The position numbers were made by a program, and so were the translations under genes. Positions 17,353-28,104 of a stretch of DNA of 64,000 nucleotides are shown one piece after another. The DNA is taken from contig JADJXE010000001.1 of assembly GCA_016716005.1 (NCBI GenBank), positions 943,001 through 1,007,000 of the forward strand. Reading direction: 5' to 3'. The stretch is from Acidimicrobiales bacterium. GTDB lineage: Bacteria; Actinomycetota; Acidimicrobiia; Acidimicrobiales; JADJXE01. The notes below the pieces were generated by a model. That model searched no databases. It had not been told where the DNA came from and saw only the letters and a list, made by a program, of their open reading frames with translations. Every line of letters starts with the position of its first letter. Within the stretch, counting starts at the first letter, position 1.

Positions 17353-18636
17353 ATGACACGGATCCACGCCATCCGTGCGACGAGCCCCGACGACGTCCTG
17401 AGCCACATCGGCGACGGCGCCGACATCGTCATCCCGCTCGCCAACGGCGAGCCGGTGGCCCTCATGGACGCGATCGAGGCCCACGCAGACCGGCTCCACG
17501 GGGTGCGGGTCCACCAGATGCACGCCCTGCACGACCGGCCCTACCTGCACGGCACGTGCGGCGACCAGCTCCGCTACGTGGCGTACTTCCTCTCTCCCAT
17601 CACGCGGGTGGCGTTCCAGGAGGGCGGCTGCGAGCTGGTGCCCTGCCACTTCAGCGAGGTCCCCCAGATCCTCCGCGAGAGCACCCGCGACCCGCTGGTG
17701 CTGGCCGCGACGTCGCCGATGGACCGCCACGGGTACTTCTCGCTGGGCACGAACGCCGACTACACGTCCAGCTTCATCGGGCACGCCCGGTTCTTCCTCG
17801 AGGTGAACCCGAACATGCCGCGCACCTTCGGGCGCAACCAGGTGCACGTGAGCCAGGCGATCGGGTACTACGAGGCCGACTACCCGCTGGTCGAGGTGCC
17901 GCCCCCGAAGGTGACCGACACCGACGTGCGGATCGCCGAGTTCGTCGCCGAGCGCATCCCCGACGGGGCCACCCTGCAGGCCGGCATCGGCGCCATCCCG
18001 AACGCCATCATGTCGCTGCTCGACGACCACCACGACCTCGGCATCCACACCGAGCTGCTGTCGGACGGCATCATCACCCTCGTCGAGCGCGGCGTGGTCA
18101 CGGGCGTGAAGAAGCGCCTGAACACCAACAAGATCATCGCGACGTTCTGCCTCGGCACGAAGGTGCTCTACGACTTCCTCCACGAGAACCCCGCGGTCGA
18201 GCTGTGGCCCGTCGACTACGTGAACGACCCCCGGGTGATCGCCCGCGAGCCCAACTTCGTGTCGATCAACGCCACCCTCGAGGTCGACCTGCTCGGGCAG
18301 TGCGCGTCGGAGACGATCGAGGGCCGCTACTACTCGGGCTCGGGTGGGCAGGCCGACTTCGCCCGCGGGGCCATGTTCGCCCGGCAGGGCCAGGGGTTCC
18401 TGGTGCTGCACGCCACCACCGCCGACGAGTCGCGATCGCGCATCCGCGCCCAGTTCGCGCCGGGCACGGTGGTCACCACGCTCAAGAACACGGTCGACAA
18501 GATCGTGACCGAGTACGGCGTGGCCGAGCTGAAGGGGCGGGCCATCTCCCAGCGGGCCCGGGAACTGGTGCGCGTCGCCCACCCCAAGTTCCGCGACGAG
18601 CTCACCTACGAGGCCCGCCAGCTCGGCTACCTCTGA
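17353..18636 (+). CDS. Acetyl-CoA hydrolase/transferase family CoA-transferase
   Basis: A 427-residue class I CoA-transferase similar to 4-hydroxybutyrate or butyryl-CoA:acetate CoA-transferases. The N-terminal half (about residues 1-180) has the Rossmann-like CoA domain with MHALHDRPYLHG and CHFSEVPQIL. The C-terminal half includes TLQAGIGAIPNAIMSLL, HTELLSDGIITLVERG, the nucleophile region around SINATLEVDLLGQCASE (Glu acting as acyl-enzyme site) and the family signature YYSGSGGQADFARGA. The start is ATG at 17353 behind GAGGAGAGG. It stands alone, divergent from dapD. The natural acyl donor and acceptor cannot be inferred. Confidence 0.87.
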   Translation: MTRIHAIRATSPDDVLSHIGDGADIVIPLANGEPVALMDAIEAHADRLHGVRVHQMHALHDRPYLHGTCGDQLRYVAYFLSPITRVAFQEGGCELVPCHFSEVPQILRESTRDPLVLAATSPMDRHGYFSLGTNADYTSSFIGHARFFLEVNPNMPRTFGRNQVHVSQAIGYYEADYPLVEVPPPKVTDTDVRIAEFVAERIPDGATLQAGIGAIPNAIMSLLDDHHDLGIHTELLSDGIITLVERGVVTGVKKRLNTNKIIATFCLGTKVLYDFLHENPAVELWPVDYVNDPRVIAREPNFVSINATLEVDLLGQCASETIEGRYYSGSGGQADFARGAMFARQGQGFLVLHATTADESRSRIRAQFAPGTVVTTLKNTVDKIVTEYGVAELKGRAISQRARELVRVAHPKFRDELTYEARQLGYL

Positions 18637-18694
18637 CGCCGCGCCGGCTCGCCTCGCGGCGGCCGTGACGTGGACGGAGACGACCGACGGCCGC

Positions 18695-19543
18695 TCAGCG
18701 GGGCGCGGCCCAGCCCGGGTCGTCGGGCGACGGCGCGCCGGTCCCCGGCCCCGGCCCCGGCCCGGGGGGCGAGGGCGAGGGAGGGGACGGCGGCGAGGGC
18801 GGGGGCGACCAGCCCGGCGGCGGCGCCACCGGCGAGGGCGCGGCCCACGCCGGCTGGCCCCCCGCCCAGGTGCCGTACCCGGTGCCGGGCGGGGGCGGCC
18901 AGCCCGACGGAGGGTGCTGGGCGTCGAGCAGGCGCTTGCTCTTCGACCGCCGCACCACGGTGACCACCAGGATCACCAGGGCCACCACCTCGCACAGCGC
19001 CCCGACCACCAGGCCCACGAGCACCGCCCGCACCAGGGTGCCGGCCAGCCCGGGCCCGACGGCGATCACCACGTCGGGGCTCCGCTCGGTGACGTCGACC
19101 CCGGTGAGCACGTACTCGCCCGACGTCGGAGCACGGAAGGTGAGCTGGGCGCTCCCCGCCCGGTCGGCATCGGAGTACGTGAAGCTGCCGTCGTAGAGCG
19201 CCAGCGGCACCTGCGTCCCGTCCGGCCCGATGAGCGTGAAGCGCAGGTCGGGTGGCACGACGGGCGTGTCGAAGGGCCGGCCGCCCACCTCGCTGAGGTA
19301 CTCGTAGTAGATGGTGTAGGAGCCCTCGTCGAGCTCGAGGGTCGCCCGGCCGGGCATCACCACGCGCTGCAGGTCGTCGACCTCGCCCACGAAGCGGAGG
19401 GCCCCCAGCACGATCAGCACGACGCTCACGCCGACGCCCGCCAGGGCGACGGCGCCGGCGACCACGTACCAGACCCACGACGGCCGGAGCCGTGGCCGTG
19501 GCCGGGGCCCGACGGCCCCCGGCGGCGCGGCGGGCACGCCCAT
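18695..19543 (-). CDS. Two-helix membrane protein with extracytoplasmic beta domain and proline-rich tail
   Basis: I do not recognise the family. The 282-residue protein has one helix near the N-terminus (VWYVVAGAVALAGVGVSVVL, about residues 24-43) and an outside domain of about 110 residues rich in beta-strand (LELDEGSYTIYYEYL, FTLIGPDGTQVPL, GSAQLTFRAPTSGEYVLTGV). A second helix (about 165-193) is followed by a cytoplasmic tail of roughly 75 residues dominated by Pro, Gly and Ser. The outside domain looks like a small jelly-roll or PPC-like sandwich. The ATG at 19543 overlaps the dapC stop (TGATG), so it is translationally coupled and is the last gene of the miaB operon. A GTG three bases further upstream is also possible. 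Confidence 0.75.
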   Translation of the reverse strand: MGVPAAPPGAVGPRPRPRLRPSWVWYVVAGAVALAGVGVSVVLIVLGALRFVGEVDDLQRVVMPGRATLELDEGSYTIYYEYLSEVGGRPFDTPVVPPDLRFTLIGPDGTQVPLALYDGSFTYSDADRAGSAQLTFRAPTSGEYVLTGVDVTERSPDVVIAVGPGLAGTLVRAVLVGLVVGALCEVVALVILVVTVVRRSKSKRLLDAQHPPSGWPPPPGTGYGTWAGGQPAWAAPSPVAPPPGWSPPPSPPSPPSPSPPGPGPGPGTGAPSPDDPGWAAPR

Positions 19544-20661
19544 CACCCCACCCCCAGCCGGCGGGCGAGCAGCTCGATGCGCTCGTCGGGCTGCACCGCC
19601 GCCACCCGCACGTGGCCGGCACCCGGGGAGCCGTAGAGCTCACCCGGGCTCACCAGGGCGCCGCCCTCGTCGGCCAGCCGGTCGGTGAAGGCCCAGGCGT
19701 CGCCGCCCGGCGCCGGCACCCACAGGTAGAACCCCCCGCCGGGCAGGGGTGACTCGACGCCGGCCCAGGCCGCCAGGATCTCCCGCAGGCGCTCGAGCCG
19801 AGCCCGGTACCGCTCCCGCTGCTCGTCCACGTGCACGTCGTCGTCGAAGGCGACCGCCCCGGCGGCCTGCACCGGCCCGGGCACGAGGAAGCCGGCGTGC
19901 TGTCGCACCTCGCGCAGGTAGCGCACCAGCTCCGGGTCGCCGGCGTAGAAGCCGGCTCGGAGCCCGGCCAGGTTGGAGCGCTTGGAGAGGGAGTGCACGG
20001 CCAGCACGCCGCGGGATCCGTGCTCGAGGATGGTGCGGGGAGCGCCGGACCAGGTGAACGCCACGTAGCACTCGTCGGAGAGCACGGTGACGCCCCGCTC
20101 CCGACCCCATGCCGCCACCGCTCCGAGGTCGTCGAGGCCGCCGGTGGGGTTGCCCGGCGTGTTGGCCCACAGGCACAGGGCCCGCTCGGCATCGGCCGGG
20201 TCGACGGCGGCGAGGTCGAGCCGCCACCGGTCGTCGACGGGCACCGGCACCGGCCGGCAGCCGGCGAGGATCGCCCCCATCTCGTAGGTCGGGTAGGACA
20301 CCGCCGGGTAGAGCACGACGTCGCGGTCGGGCCGGCGGAGCTTCAGCCACTGCGGCGTCGTGGCCACGAACTCCTTGGTGCCCACGCACGCAGCCAGGTG
20401 ATCGGGGTCGACGTCGACGCCGAACCTGCGGGCCAGCCACCCGGCCGCGGCGGCCCGGTAGCGCGGGGTGCCGATCGACGGCGGATAGCCGCGCTCGGCC
20501 CCCGAGGTGGCCAGCGCCTCCACCACTGCGGGCGGCGGCGGGTCGCACGGCGTGCCGATCGACAGGTCGACGGCGCCGCCGGGATGGGTCTCGGCCCGGG
20601 CCCTGGCCGGCGCGAGCCGCTCGTAGGGGTAGGTGGGTGGCTCGAAGCCGGCGGCCGTCAT
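19543..20661 (-). CDS. dapC: N-succinyldiaminopimelate aminotransferase
   Basis: A 372-residue fold-type I PLP aminotransferase. Visible motifs are LSIGTPCDPPPPAV near the N-terminus, the NTPGNPTGG substrate loop, LSDECYVAF with the cofactor Asp and Tyr, the PLP lysine in HSLSKRSNLAGLRAGF, and the C-terminal carboxylate-binding Arg in GHVRVAAV. The sequence is of the actinobacterial DapC type (ERGYPPSIGTPRYR). It lies 10 bases downstream of hflX in the operon that also contains dapF, and dapD and dapE are nearby, which strengthens the DapC assignment over a generic aminotransferase. Confidence 0.9.
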   Translation of the reverse strand: MTAAGFEPPTYPYERLAPARARAETHPGGAVDLSIGTPCDPPPPAVVEALATSGAERGYPPSIGTPRYRAAAAGWLARRFGVDVDPDHLAACVGTKEFVATTPQWLKLRRPDRDVVLYPAVSYPTYEMGAILAGCRPVPVPVDDRWRLDLAAVDPADAERALCLWANTPGNPTGGLDDLGAVAAWGRERGVTVLSDECYVAFTWSGAPRTILEHGSRGVLAVHSLSKRSNLAGLRAGFYAGDPELVRYLREVRQHAGFLVPGPVQAAGAVAFDDDVHVDEQRERYRARLERLREILAAWAGVESPLPGGGFYLWVPAPGGDAWAFTDRLADEGGALVSPGELYGSPGAGHVRVAAVQPDERIELLARRLGVG

Positions 20662-20671
20662 CGCACCTCGC

Positions 20672-21931
20672 TCACGACACCAGGTACTCGCGGAAGCGGC
20701 CGGTGGCGCCCTGGTCGAGGCGGGCCCGCACCCGCACCCCGGCGTCCTCGTGCACCTCGGCGATGACCTCGCCCTCTCGGTGCACGGCGGCGAGCAGGTC
20801 GCCCCGGTCGTAGGGCAGCACCAGCTCGACGACGGTGGCCAGGGCGCGCAGGCGGTCGCTCACGGCCGTGAGCAGCTCGTCGATGCCGTCGCCCCGCACC
20901 GCGGAGATGGCGACCGACCCGGGGTGGCTCGCGACCAGGCGCGCGCCCTCCCGCGTCCTGTCGGTCTTGTTGAACGCGAGGAGCTCGGGCACCCTGTCGG
21001 CGCCGATCTCGGCCAGCACCACCCGCACGGCCTCGATCTGCCCGTCGGGGTCGTGGGCGGAGGCGTCGACCACGTGCACCAGCAGGTCGGACTCGGCGAC
21101 GGTCTCCAGGGTGCTCTTGAACGCCTCGACCAGCTGGTGCGGGAGCTTCTTCACGAACCCGACGGTGTCGGAGAGGAGCACCGCCTCGCCGCCCTGGAGG
21201 TGGAGCCGGCGCGTCGTGGGGTCGAGGGTGGCGAACAGGCGGTCCTCCACCAGCACGCCGGCGTTGGTGAGCCGGTTGAGCAGCGTGCTCTTGCCGGCGT
21301 TGGTGTAGCCCACGATGGTGACGGTCTGCAGGCGCGAGCGCCGCCGGGCCTTGCGCTGCAGGTGCCTGGTCTCGTTCAGCTGGTCGAGATCGTGCTCGAG
21401 CTTGGTGATGCGCCGCTGCAGTCGCCGCCGGTCGACCTCGAGCTGGGTCTCGCCCGGGCCCCGGGTGCCGATGCCGGCGGCCTGCTGGGACAGCGAGCCG
21501 CCCTTGCCCCGCAGGCGGGGCAGGCGATAGCGGAGCAGGGCCAGCTCCACCTGGGCCTTGCCCTCGAGGGTGTGGGCGTTCTGGGCGAAGATGTCGAGGA
21601 TCACGGCTGTCCGGTCGATCGCGGTGCGGCCCAGCAGCTTCTCCAGGTTGAACTGCTGGGCCGGCGTGAGCTCGTTGTCGAACACGACCGTGTCGGCGTC
21701 GACCGACTCGGACACCTCCCGCAGCTCCTCGGCCTTGCCCTTGCCGATGAAGGTGGCCGGATCGGGCGCGTCCCGGCGCTGGACGACCCGTCCCACCTCG
21801 TCGGCCCCGGCCGTGTCGACCAGCGCGGCCAGCTCGTCGAGGCTGTCCTCGGTCTCGTCGGGCGTCGCCGGCGGCAGGGTGACCCCCACCAGCACGATCT
21901 TCTCCCGGAAGGTGCGCTCGATCAGCGACAC
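20672..21931 (-). CDS. hflX: Ribosome-associated GTPase HflX
   Basis: A 419-residue GTPase that splits or rescues stalled ribosomes. The N-terminal HflX domain includes DPATFIGKGKAEEL and VFDNELTPAQQFNLEKLL. A coiled-coil linker carries GPGETQLEVDRRRLQRRI, and the G domain contains G1 GYTNAGKST, G3 SDTVGFVKKLPHQLVEAFKSTLE and G4 FNKTD. The start is GTG at 21931, overlapping the end of dapF by 10 bases; the frame is open further upstream inside dapF, but that part is not HflX-like. It belongs to the miaB-miaA-dapF-hflX-dapC operon, and hflX next to miaA is a common pairing. Confidence 0.96.
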   Translation of the reverse strand: MSLIERTFREKIVLVGVTLPPATPDETEDSLDELAALVDTAGADEVGRVVQRRDAPDPATFIGKGKAEELREVSESVDADTVVFDNELTPAQQFNLEKLLGRTAIDRTAVILDIFAQNAHTLEGKAQVELALLRYRLPRLRGKGGSLSQQAAGIGTRGPGETQLEVDRRRLQRRITKLEHDLDQLNETRHLQRKARRRSRLQTVTIVGYTNAGKSTLLNRLTNAGVLVEDRLFATLDPTTRRLHLQGGEAVLLSDTVGFVKKLPHQLVEAFKSTLETVAESDLLVHVVDASAHDPDGQIEAVRVVLAEIGADRVPELLAFNKTDRTREGARLVASHPGSVAISAVRGDGIDELLTAVSDRLRALATVVELVLPYDRGDLLAAVHREGEVIAEVHEDAGVRVRARLDQGATGRFREYLVS

Positions 21932-22758
21932 GCGGCGCGGGCCCCCTCCGGATCGAGGTCGATGTCGGCCACGTAGGTGGCCGGCCCGACGAGAGTGACG
22001 TGGTCGCCCACCATCACGGCGGCCTCGCCGCCGGGCATGTGCACGGTGACGTCGACACCGGTCAGCCCCCACCCGTGCGCGGCCCAGGCCGCCGCACAGG
22101 CGCCGGTGCCGCAGGCCTCGGTGATGCCGGCGCCCCGCTCCCACACGCGCAGGCGCAGCCCGCCGCCCGCGGTGGGCGCGACGACCTCCACGTTGATCCC
22201 TGCCGGGAAGCGCCGCTCGACCGCGGGGCCGACCACCGCCAGGTCGACCTGCGAGGGGTCGTCGACGAGGAGCACGGCGTGCGGGTTGCCGAGATCGACC
22301 AGCGCGGCCCGGCGGACCGGCACCCCGGCCTCGGCCTGCCACCCCTCACCGGGGTCGGGGAGGGCTCGCGCCCGGCCCATGTCGACGCTCACCATCGCGG
22401 TGCGGGGGTCGGGCCCCTCGCGCACCTCGCAGACCCGCATGCCGGCGTCGGTGAGGATGCGCAGCTCGACTCGGTCGACCCCCATCCGGCGGGCCTCGGC
22501 CTGGGCCAGGCAGCGGATGCCGTTGCCGCTCATCTCGGCCCGGCCGCCGTCGGCGTTGCGGAGCAGCATCCGCAGGTGGGGCGGCCCGTCGGGGAAGAAG
22601 CCCGTGGGCACCGAGCCCACCACGAAGCCGTCGGCGCCGACCCCCCGGCGGCGGTCGCAGGCCCATCGGGCCAGCTCGGGCGGGACGTCGTCGTCGCTGG
22701 CCGGGTCGAGCAGCACGAGGAAGTCGTTGCCGAGGCCGTGGTGCTTGGTCACCCGCAC
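21922..22758 (-). CDS. dapF: Diaminopimelate epimerase
   Basis: A 278-residue cofactor-free racemase that converts LL- to meso-diaminopimelate for peptidoglycan and lysine. Catalytic cysteines are visible in SGNGIRCLAQAEA (about residue 84) and TEACGTGACAAAWAA (about 225). The N-terminal TKHHGLGNDFLVL motif is typical. The GTG at 22758 overlaps miaA by 10 bases; a second GTG at 22752 would form a GTGA overlap and equally fits the family N-terminus. It is the third gene in the miaB operon and overlaps hflX downstream. Confidence 0.95.
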   Translation of the reverse strand: MRVTKHHGLGNDFLVLLDPASDDDVPPELARWACDRRRGVGADGFVVGSVPTGFFPDGPPHLRMLLRNADGGRAEMSGNGIRCLAQAEARRMGVDRVELRILTDAGMRVCEVREGPDPRTAMVSVDMGRARALPDPGEGWQAEAGVPVRRAALVDLGNPHAVLLVDDPSQVDLAVVGPAVERRFPAGINVEVVAPTAGGGLRLRVWERGAGITEACGTGACAAAWAAHGWGLTGVDVTVHMPGGEAAVMVGDHVTLVGPATYVADIDLDPEGARAACR

Positions 22759-23672
22759 AGGATCGAGTCTTCCAGCACTGCGAGGGCGAGCGCGGCCGGA
22801 TTCGGGTCGCCGGCCGGGGGTTCGAGCCAGCGGATCCGCGGATCGCGGCGGAACCAGCGGTCCTGGCGGCGGGCGAAGCGCCGGGTGCGGGTGACCGCGA
22901 CCTCCACCGCCTCGGCAAGCTCGCAGGCGCCGTCGAGGTGGGCGAGCAGCTCGCGGTAGCCGAGGGCCTGGCGGGCGGTGCGCGACAACCCCCCGGGGCG
23001 GGCCGCCAGGTGGCGCACCTCGTCGAGGAAGCCGGCGGCGAGCTGGGCCGCGTACCGCTCCTCGATCCGGCGATCGGTCACCTCCCGCGGCAGGCGGACG
23101 CCGAGCTGCACGAACGGTGTCGGCCCGTACGTGCCGAGACCGGGGCCGAACGACGAGAACGGTCGCCCGCCGCCCAGCGTGACCTCGAGGGCCCGCAGCA
23201 CCCGGCGCCGGTTGCCGGGCTCCATCCGGGCCGCCGCGACCGGGTCGAGGCTCCGGAGGCGGGCGTGGAGCGCCACCGTGTCGGGCTCGGCCTCGAGGGC
23301 CCGTCGCACCTCGGGGTACTCGCCGGGCAGCTCGAGTCGGTCGATGACGGCCCGCAGGTAGAGGCCCGTGCCACCGACGAGGAGCGCCCGGTGACCGCGT
23401 GCCTCGATCCCGGCGAGGGCCTCGTCGAAGGCGTCGCGGTAGCGGGCCACCGTGAAGTCCTCCCCCGGGTCGACCAGGTCGAGCAGGTGGTGGGGCACCT
23501 CGGCCTGCTCGGCGGCCGTGGGCGTGGCCGTGCCGATGTCCATGCCCCGGTACACCTGCATCGAGTCGACCGTCACCAGCTCGAGGTCGCGGTGCCGACG
23601 GGCCAGCTCGAGGGCGATCGCCGACTTGCCCGACGCGGTGCAGCCCACCAGGGCCAGGTGACGGCCGCTCAC
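22749..23672 (-). CDS. miaA: tRNA dimethylallyltransferase
   Basis: A 307-residue enzyme that prenylates A37 of tRNAs reading codons beginning with U. The P-loop is LVGCTASGKSAIALELA (about residues 7-23). DSMQVYRGMDIGTATP holds the catalytic Asp, LLVGGTGLYLRAVID follows, and the tRNA-binding region ends in RQALGYREL and RRQDRWFRRDPRIRWL. The start is GTG at 23672, overlapping the miaB stop as GTGA; a longer open frame upstream lies wholly within miaB and is rejected. MiaB, encoded just upstream, methylthiolates the same modified base, so the two enzymes act in sequence. Confidence 0.96.
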   Translation of the reverse strand: MSGRHLALVGCTASGKSAIALELARRHRDLELVTVDSMQVYRGMDIGTATPTAAEQAEVPHHLLDLVDPGEDFTVARYRDAFDEALAGIEARGHRALLVGGTGLYLRAVIDRLELPGEYPEVRRALEAEPDTVALHARLRSLDPVAAARMEPGNRRRVLRALEVTLGGGRPFSSFGPGLGTYGPTPFVQLGVRLPREVTDRRIEERYAAQLAAGFLDEVRHLAARPGGLSRTARQALGYRELLAHLDGACELAEAVEVAVTRTRRFARRQDRWFRRDPRIRWLEPPAGDPNPAALALAVLEDSILCG

Positions 23673-25147
23673 GGGTGGGTGGCGCTCACCCCGACGGCGA
23701 TCCGGGTGCGGTGCGTCGGCTGGGCGGTCACGCCGAGCAGGTCGCCGGTGAGGTGGTGCGGGGCCGCGCCGGTGATGCGCACCTCGGCCGAGGTGCCCGG
23801 CCGGATCGGCCTCTCCGAGACCAGGTGGACGAGCTTGTTCTGGCCGGTCCGGGCGGTGAGCACCCCGGCGTCCTTGCGGCTGGGCCCCTCCACGACGACC
23901 TCCTCCACCCGGCCGACACGGTCGCGGTGCTTGGCCAGGGCGCTGCGCTCGACCACCACCCGGAGCCGGGCGAAGCGGTCGGCGGTGACCTCCGCGGGCA
24001 CGAACAGGTCGGTGCGCGCCGCCGCCTCGGTGCCGGGACGCGGGCTGAACACGAAGGTGTACGCGCTGTCGTACTCGGCCGCGGCCACCACCTCGAGGGT
24101 GCGCTCGAAGTCGTCGTCGGTCTCGCCGGGGAACCCCACGATGAGATCGGTGGTGACGGCCAGGTCGGGGATGGCGGCGCGGGCCGCGGCGAGCCGCTCG
24201 AGGTAGCGCTCGGCGGTGTAGCCCCGGTGCATGGCCGCCAGCACCCGGTCGCTGCCGGCCTGCAGCGGCAGGTGCAGGTGCGGGCACACCTCAGGGGTGG
24301 CGGCCATGGCCTCGATGGTCTCGGGCCGGAGATCCTTGGGATGCGGGCTGGTGAACCGCACCCGCCGGATCCCCTCGACGGCGCCGACCGCCACGAGCAG
24401 ATCGGCGAAGAGCGGCCGCGGCCGCACGCGCCCGTCGGCGGCCCAGGCGGCCCCGGCCTCGGCCACCCGCTCGGCGGCGGTGGTGGGCCGGGCGCGCAGG
24501 CGGGTCGTGAGGTCGCGACCGTAGGAGTTCACGTTCTGGCCGAGCAGCGTGATCTCGGTGACGCCGTCGCGGGCCAGACCCTGGGCCTCGGCCACCAGCT
24601 CACCGAAGGGCCGACTGACCTCGCGCCCCCGCACGGCGGGCACGATGCAGAAGGCGCACTGGTTGTCGCAACCGATCTGGATGGTCAGCCAGGCCGCCCA
24701 GGGCACCTCGCGTCGGGCCGGCAGAGCCGAGGGGAACAGGGCCTCGTCGTCGTGCTCGGGCTGCTCGACCACCTCGGTGACCGGCCCGTCGGTGGCGGCC
24801 AGACGCAGCAGCTCGGCCGCCCGGTGGACGTTGTGGGTGCCGAACACGACGTCGACGTGGGGCGCCCGCGACCGCAGCACCTCGCCGTCCTTCTGGGCCA
24901 GGCAGCCCCCGACCGCGATCTGCAGGCCCGGCCGGCGGGCCTTGAGCGACTTGAGGTGGCCGAGGTTGCCGTAGAGCTTGTTGTCGGCGTTCTCCCGGAT
25001 GCAGCAGGTGTTGAGCACGACGACGTCGGCGTCGTCGAGGCCGGCGGCCGCCACCAGGCCGTCGGCCTCGAGCAGACCCGCGATCCGCTCGGAGTCGTGC
25101 TCGTTCATCTGGCACCCGAAGGTGCGCACCAGGTACCGCCGGGGCAT
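23669..25147 (-). CDS. miaB: tRNA-2-methylthio-N6-dimethylallyladenosine synthase
   Basis: A 492-residue radical-SAM methylthiotransferase. The N-terminal UPF0004 domain carries three cluster cysteines (Cys12 in RTFGCQMNEHDSE, Cys48 and Cys82), and the radical-SAM motif is C160-DNQ-C164-AF-C167. A C-terminal TRAM domain (about residues 400-470) contacts tRNA. A 25-residue insertion after the TTRLRAR stretch is unusual but also occurs in other actinobacterial MiaB proteins. The start is ATG at 25147, 6 bases after a TACCCT -10 (leaderless). It is the first gene of a six-gene operon running to 18695. Confidence 0.96.
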   Translation of the reverse strand: MPRRYLVRTFGCQMNEHDSERIAGLLEADGLVAAAGLDDADVVVLNTCCIRENADNKLYGNLGHLKSLKARRPGLQIAVGGCLAQKDGEVLRSRAPHVDVVFGTHNVHRAAELLRLAATDGPVTEVVEQPEHDDEALFPSALPARREVPWAAWLTIQIGCDNQCAFCIVPAVRGREVSRPFGELVAEAQGLARDGVTEITLLGQNVNSYGRDLTTRLRARPTTAAERVAEAGAAWAADGRVRPRPLFADLLVAVGAVEGIRRVRFTSPHPKDLRPETIEAMAATPEVCPHLHLPLQAGSDRVLAAMHRGYTAERYLERLAAARAAIPDLAVTTDLIVGFPGETDDDFERTLEVVAAAEYDSAYTFVFSPRPGTEAAARTDLFVPAEVTADRFARLRVVVERSALAKHRDRVGRVEEVVVEGPSRKDAGVLTARTGQNKLVHLVSERPIRPGTSAEVRITGAAPHHLTGDLLGVTAQPTHRTRIAVGVSATHP

Positions 25148-25153
25148 CACACC

Positions 25154-25159
25154 AGGGTA
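25154..25159 (-). promoter_or_regulatory. -10 hexamer of the miaB operon, leaderless
   Basis: TACCCT lies 6 bases upstream of the miaB ATG on the minus strand. It marks the promoter for the miaB-miaA-dapF-hflX-dapC-membrane protein operon. Confidence 0.5.
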
Positions 25160-25209
25160 GGCGGCCGGCTCCGCCCTGCGGTCGCCGGGCCGAGCGACGG
25201 CCGGCGCGA

Positions 25210-25554
25210 TCAGCCCGAACCGCCCGAGGCGCCCGGCCGGGGGAGGAGATCGTCGCGAAGGTCGACCGCGGGGCCGTCGTCGGTGTGGGGATGGCGCCGG
25301 TCGTGCACCACCAGCCGCAGGGCGGTGCGCTCCTCGCCGTCGACGTCGACCTCCACGAACCCCGGCGAGCACACCAGGTCGATCCCGTCGGCGAGCACGT
25401 GCTTGCGGGCGATCGCGACCGCCTTCACCGCCTGGTTGAGCGCCCCGGCCCCGACCACCTGCACGGCCACCTGCCCGGAGCGCCGCACCACGCCCGCCAG
25501 GGCGCCGGCCACGGCGTTGGGGTCGGAGCGACTCGAGACTCGGAGCAGGTGCAT
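25210..25554 (-). CDS. spoVS: Stage V sporulation protein S (SpoVS) family protein
   Basis: A 114-residue protein whose first 85 residues match SpoVS closely: LRVSSRSDPNAVAGALAGVV, VQVVGAGALNQAVKAVAIARKHV, and VEVDVDGEERTALRLVV. SpoVS is a small Alba-like protein thought to bind nucleic acid and to affect sporulation gene timing in Bacillus; it is also widespread in non-sporulating bacteria. Here it has a 29-residue disordered C-terminal extension rich in Asp, Pro and Gly. It lies 197 bases downstream of recA on the same strand, a neighbourhood also seen in other phyla. Nothing in this window indicates sporulation. Confidence 0.92.
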   Translation of the reverse strand: MHLLRVSSRSDPNAVAGALAGVVRRSGQVAVQVVGAGALNQAVKAVAIARKHVLADGIDLVCSPGFVEVDVDGEERTALRLVVHDRRHPHTDDGPAVDLRDDLLPRPGASGGSG

Positions 25555-25602
25555 CAGCGGCTCGTTCGGGACGTGGCGAGTCGGGCCGATCGTCGAACCG
25601 GC

Positions 25603-25672
25603 CCGGTCCCGAGGGACCGGCGAGCGCCCACGCCACGGGCGAGCCGGCTACTCCGCTTGGCCGGACAGTCAA
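25603..25672 (-). promoter_or_regulatory. recA-spoVS spacer: candidate promoter and hairpin
   Basis: The 197-base gap holds a possible minus-strand promoter for spoVS: TTGACT (25672-25667), 16 bp, TAGCCG (25650-25645, weak -10). A hairpin CCGGTCC-CGAG-GGACCGG (25603-25620) would lie in the spoVS leader or mark the end of read-through from recA. No gene or tRNA is visible. Confidence 0.35.
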
Positions 25673-25751
25673 CCACAGCCTGTGGACGGTGATGGGGATG
25701 TGGCTGCTGTTGCTGCCGAGCGGGGCGGCCGGCCACTCGGCCGTGGGCGAC

Positions 25752-27875
<2,124 letters not shown>

Positions 27876-28005
27876 GTCCTTTCGTCTGCCACCCGCAGGC
27901 GGCGCTGCTGTGGGGGAGGACCGCCGGTGTTGGCCGTTGGCCCCGATCTGCTCTGGATCCGACCCTACGCAGGAGGTGTGTCATCCATCCCCCGCGAACG
28001 ACACG

Positions 28006-28034
28006 ACTGTAGTTGCGAACGCCTGTTCGATCAA
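28006..28034 (-). promoter_or_regulatory. recA promoter with an SOS box filling the spacer
   Basis: On the minus strand, TTGATC (28034-28029), 17 bp, TACAGT (28011-28006). A perfect LexA box, CGAAC-N4-GTTCG on either strand, occupies 28016-28029, i.e. almost the whole -35/-10 spacer. The leader to the recA ATG is about 125 bases. Confidence 0.85.
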
Positions 28035-28052
28035 GCATCGAACAGGCGTCCG
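28019..28052. repeat. 13-bp perfect inverted repeat made from two SOS-box sequences
   Basis: ACGCCTGTTCGAT (28019-28031) and ATCGAACAGGCGT (28037-28049) are exact reverse complements across a 5-base loop. The right arm contributes a second, imperfect box CGAACAGGCGTCCG (28039-28052, one mismatch), so two LexA half-site sets face each other at the recA promoter. Confidence 0.8.
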
Positions 28053-28104
28053 CCGAGGCCACGGAGGGGGCGAGGGCCGGCGCCAGCGGGCCGGCGATCG
28101 GACG

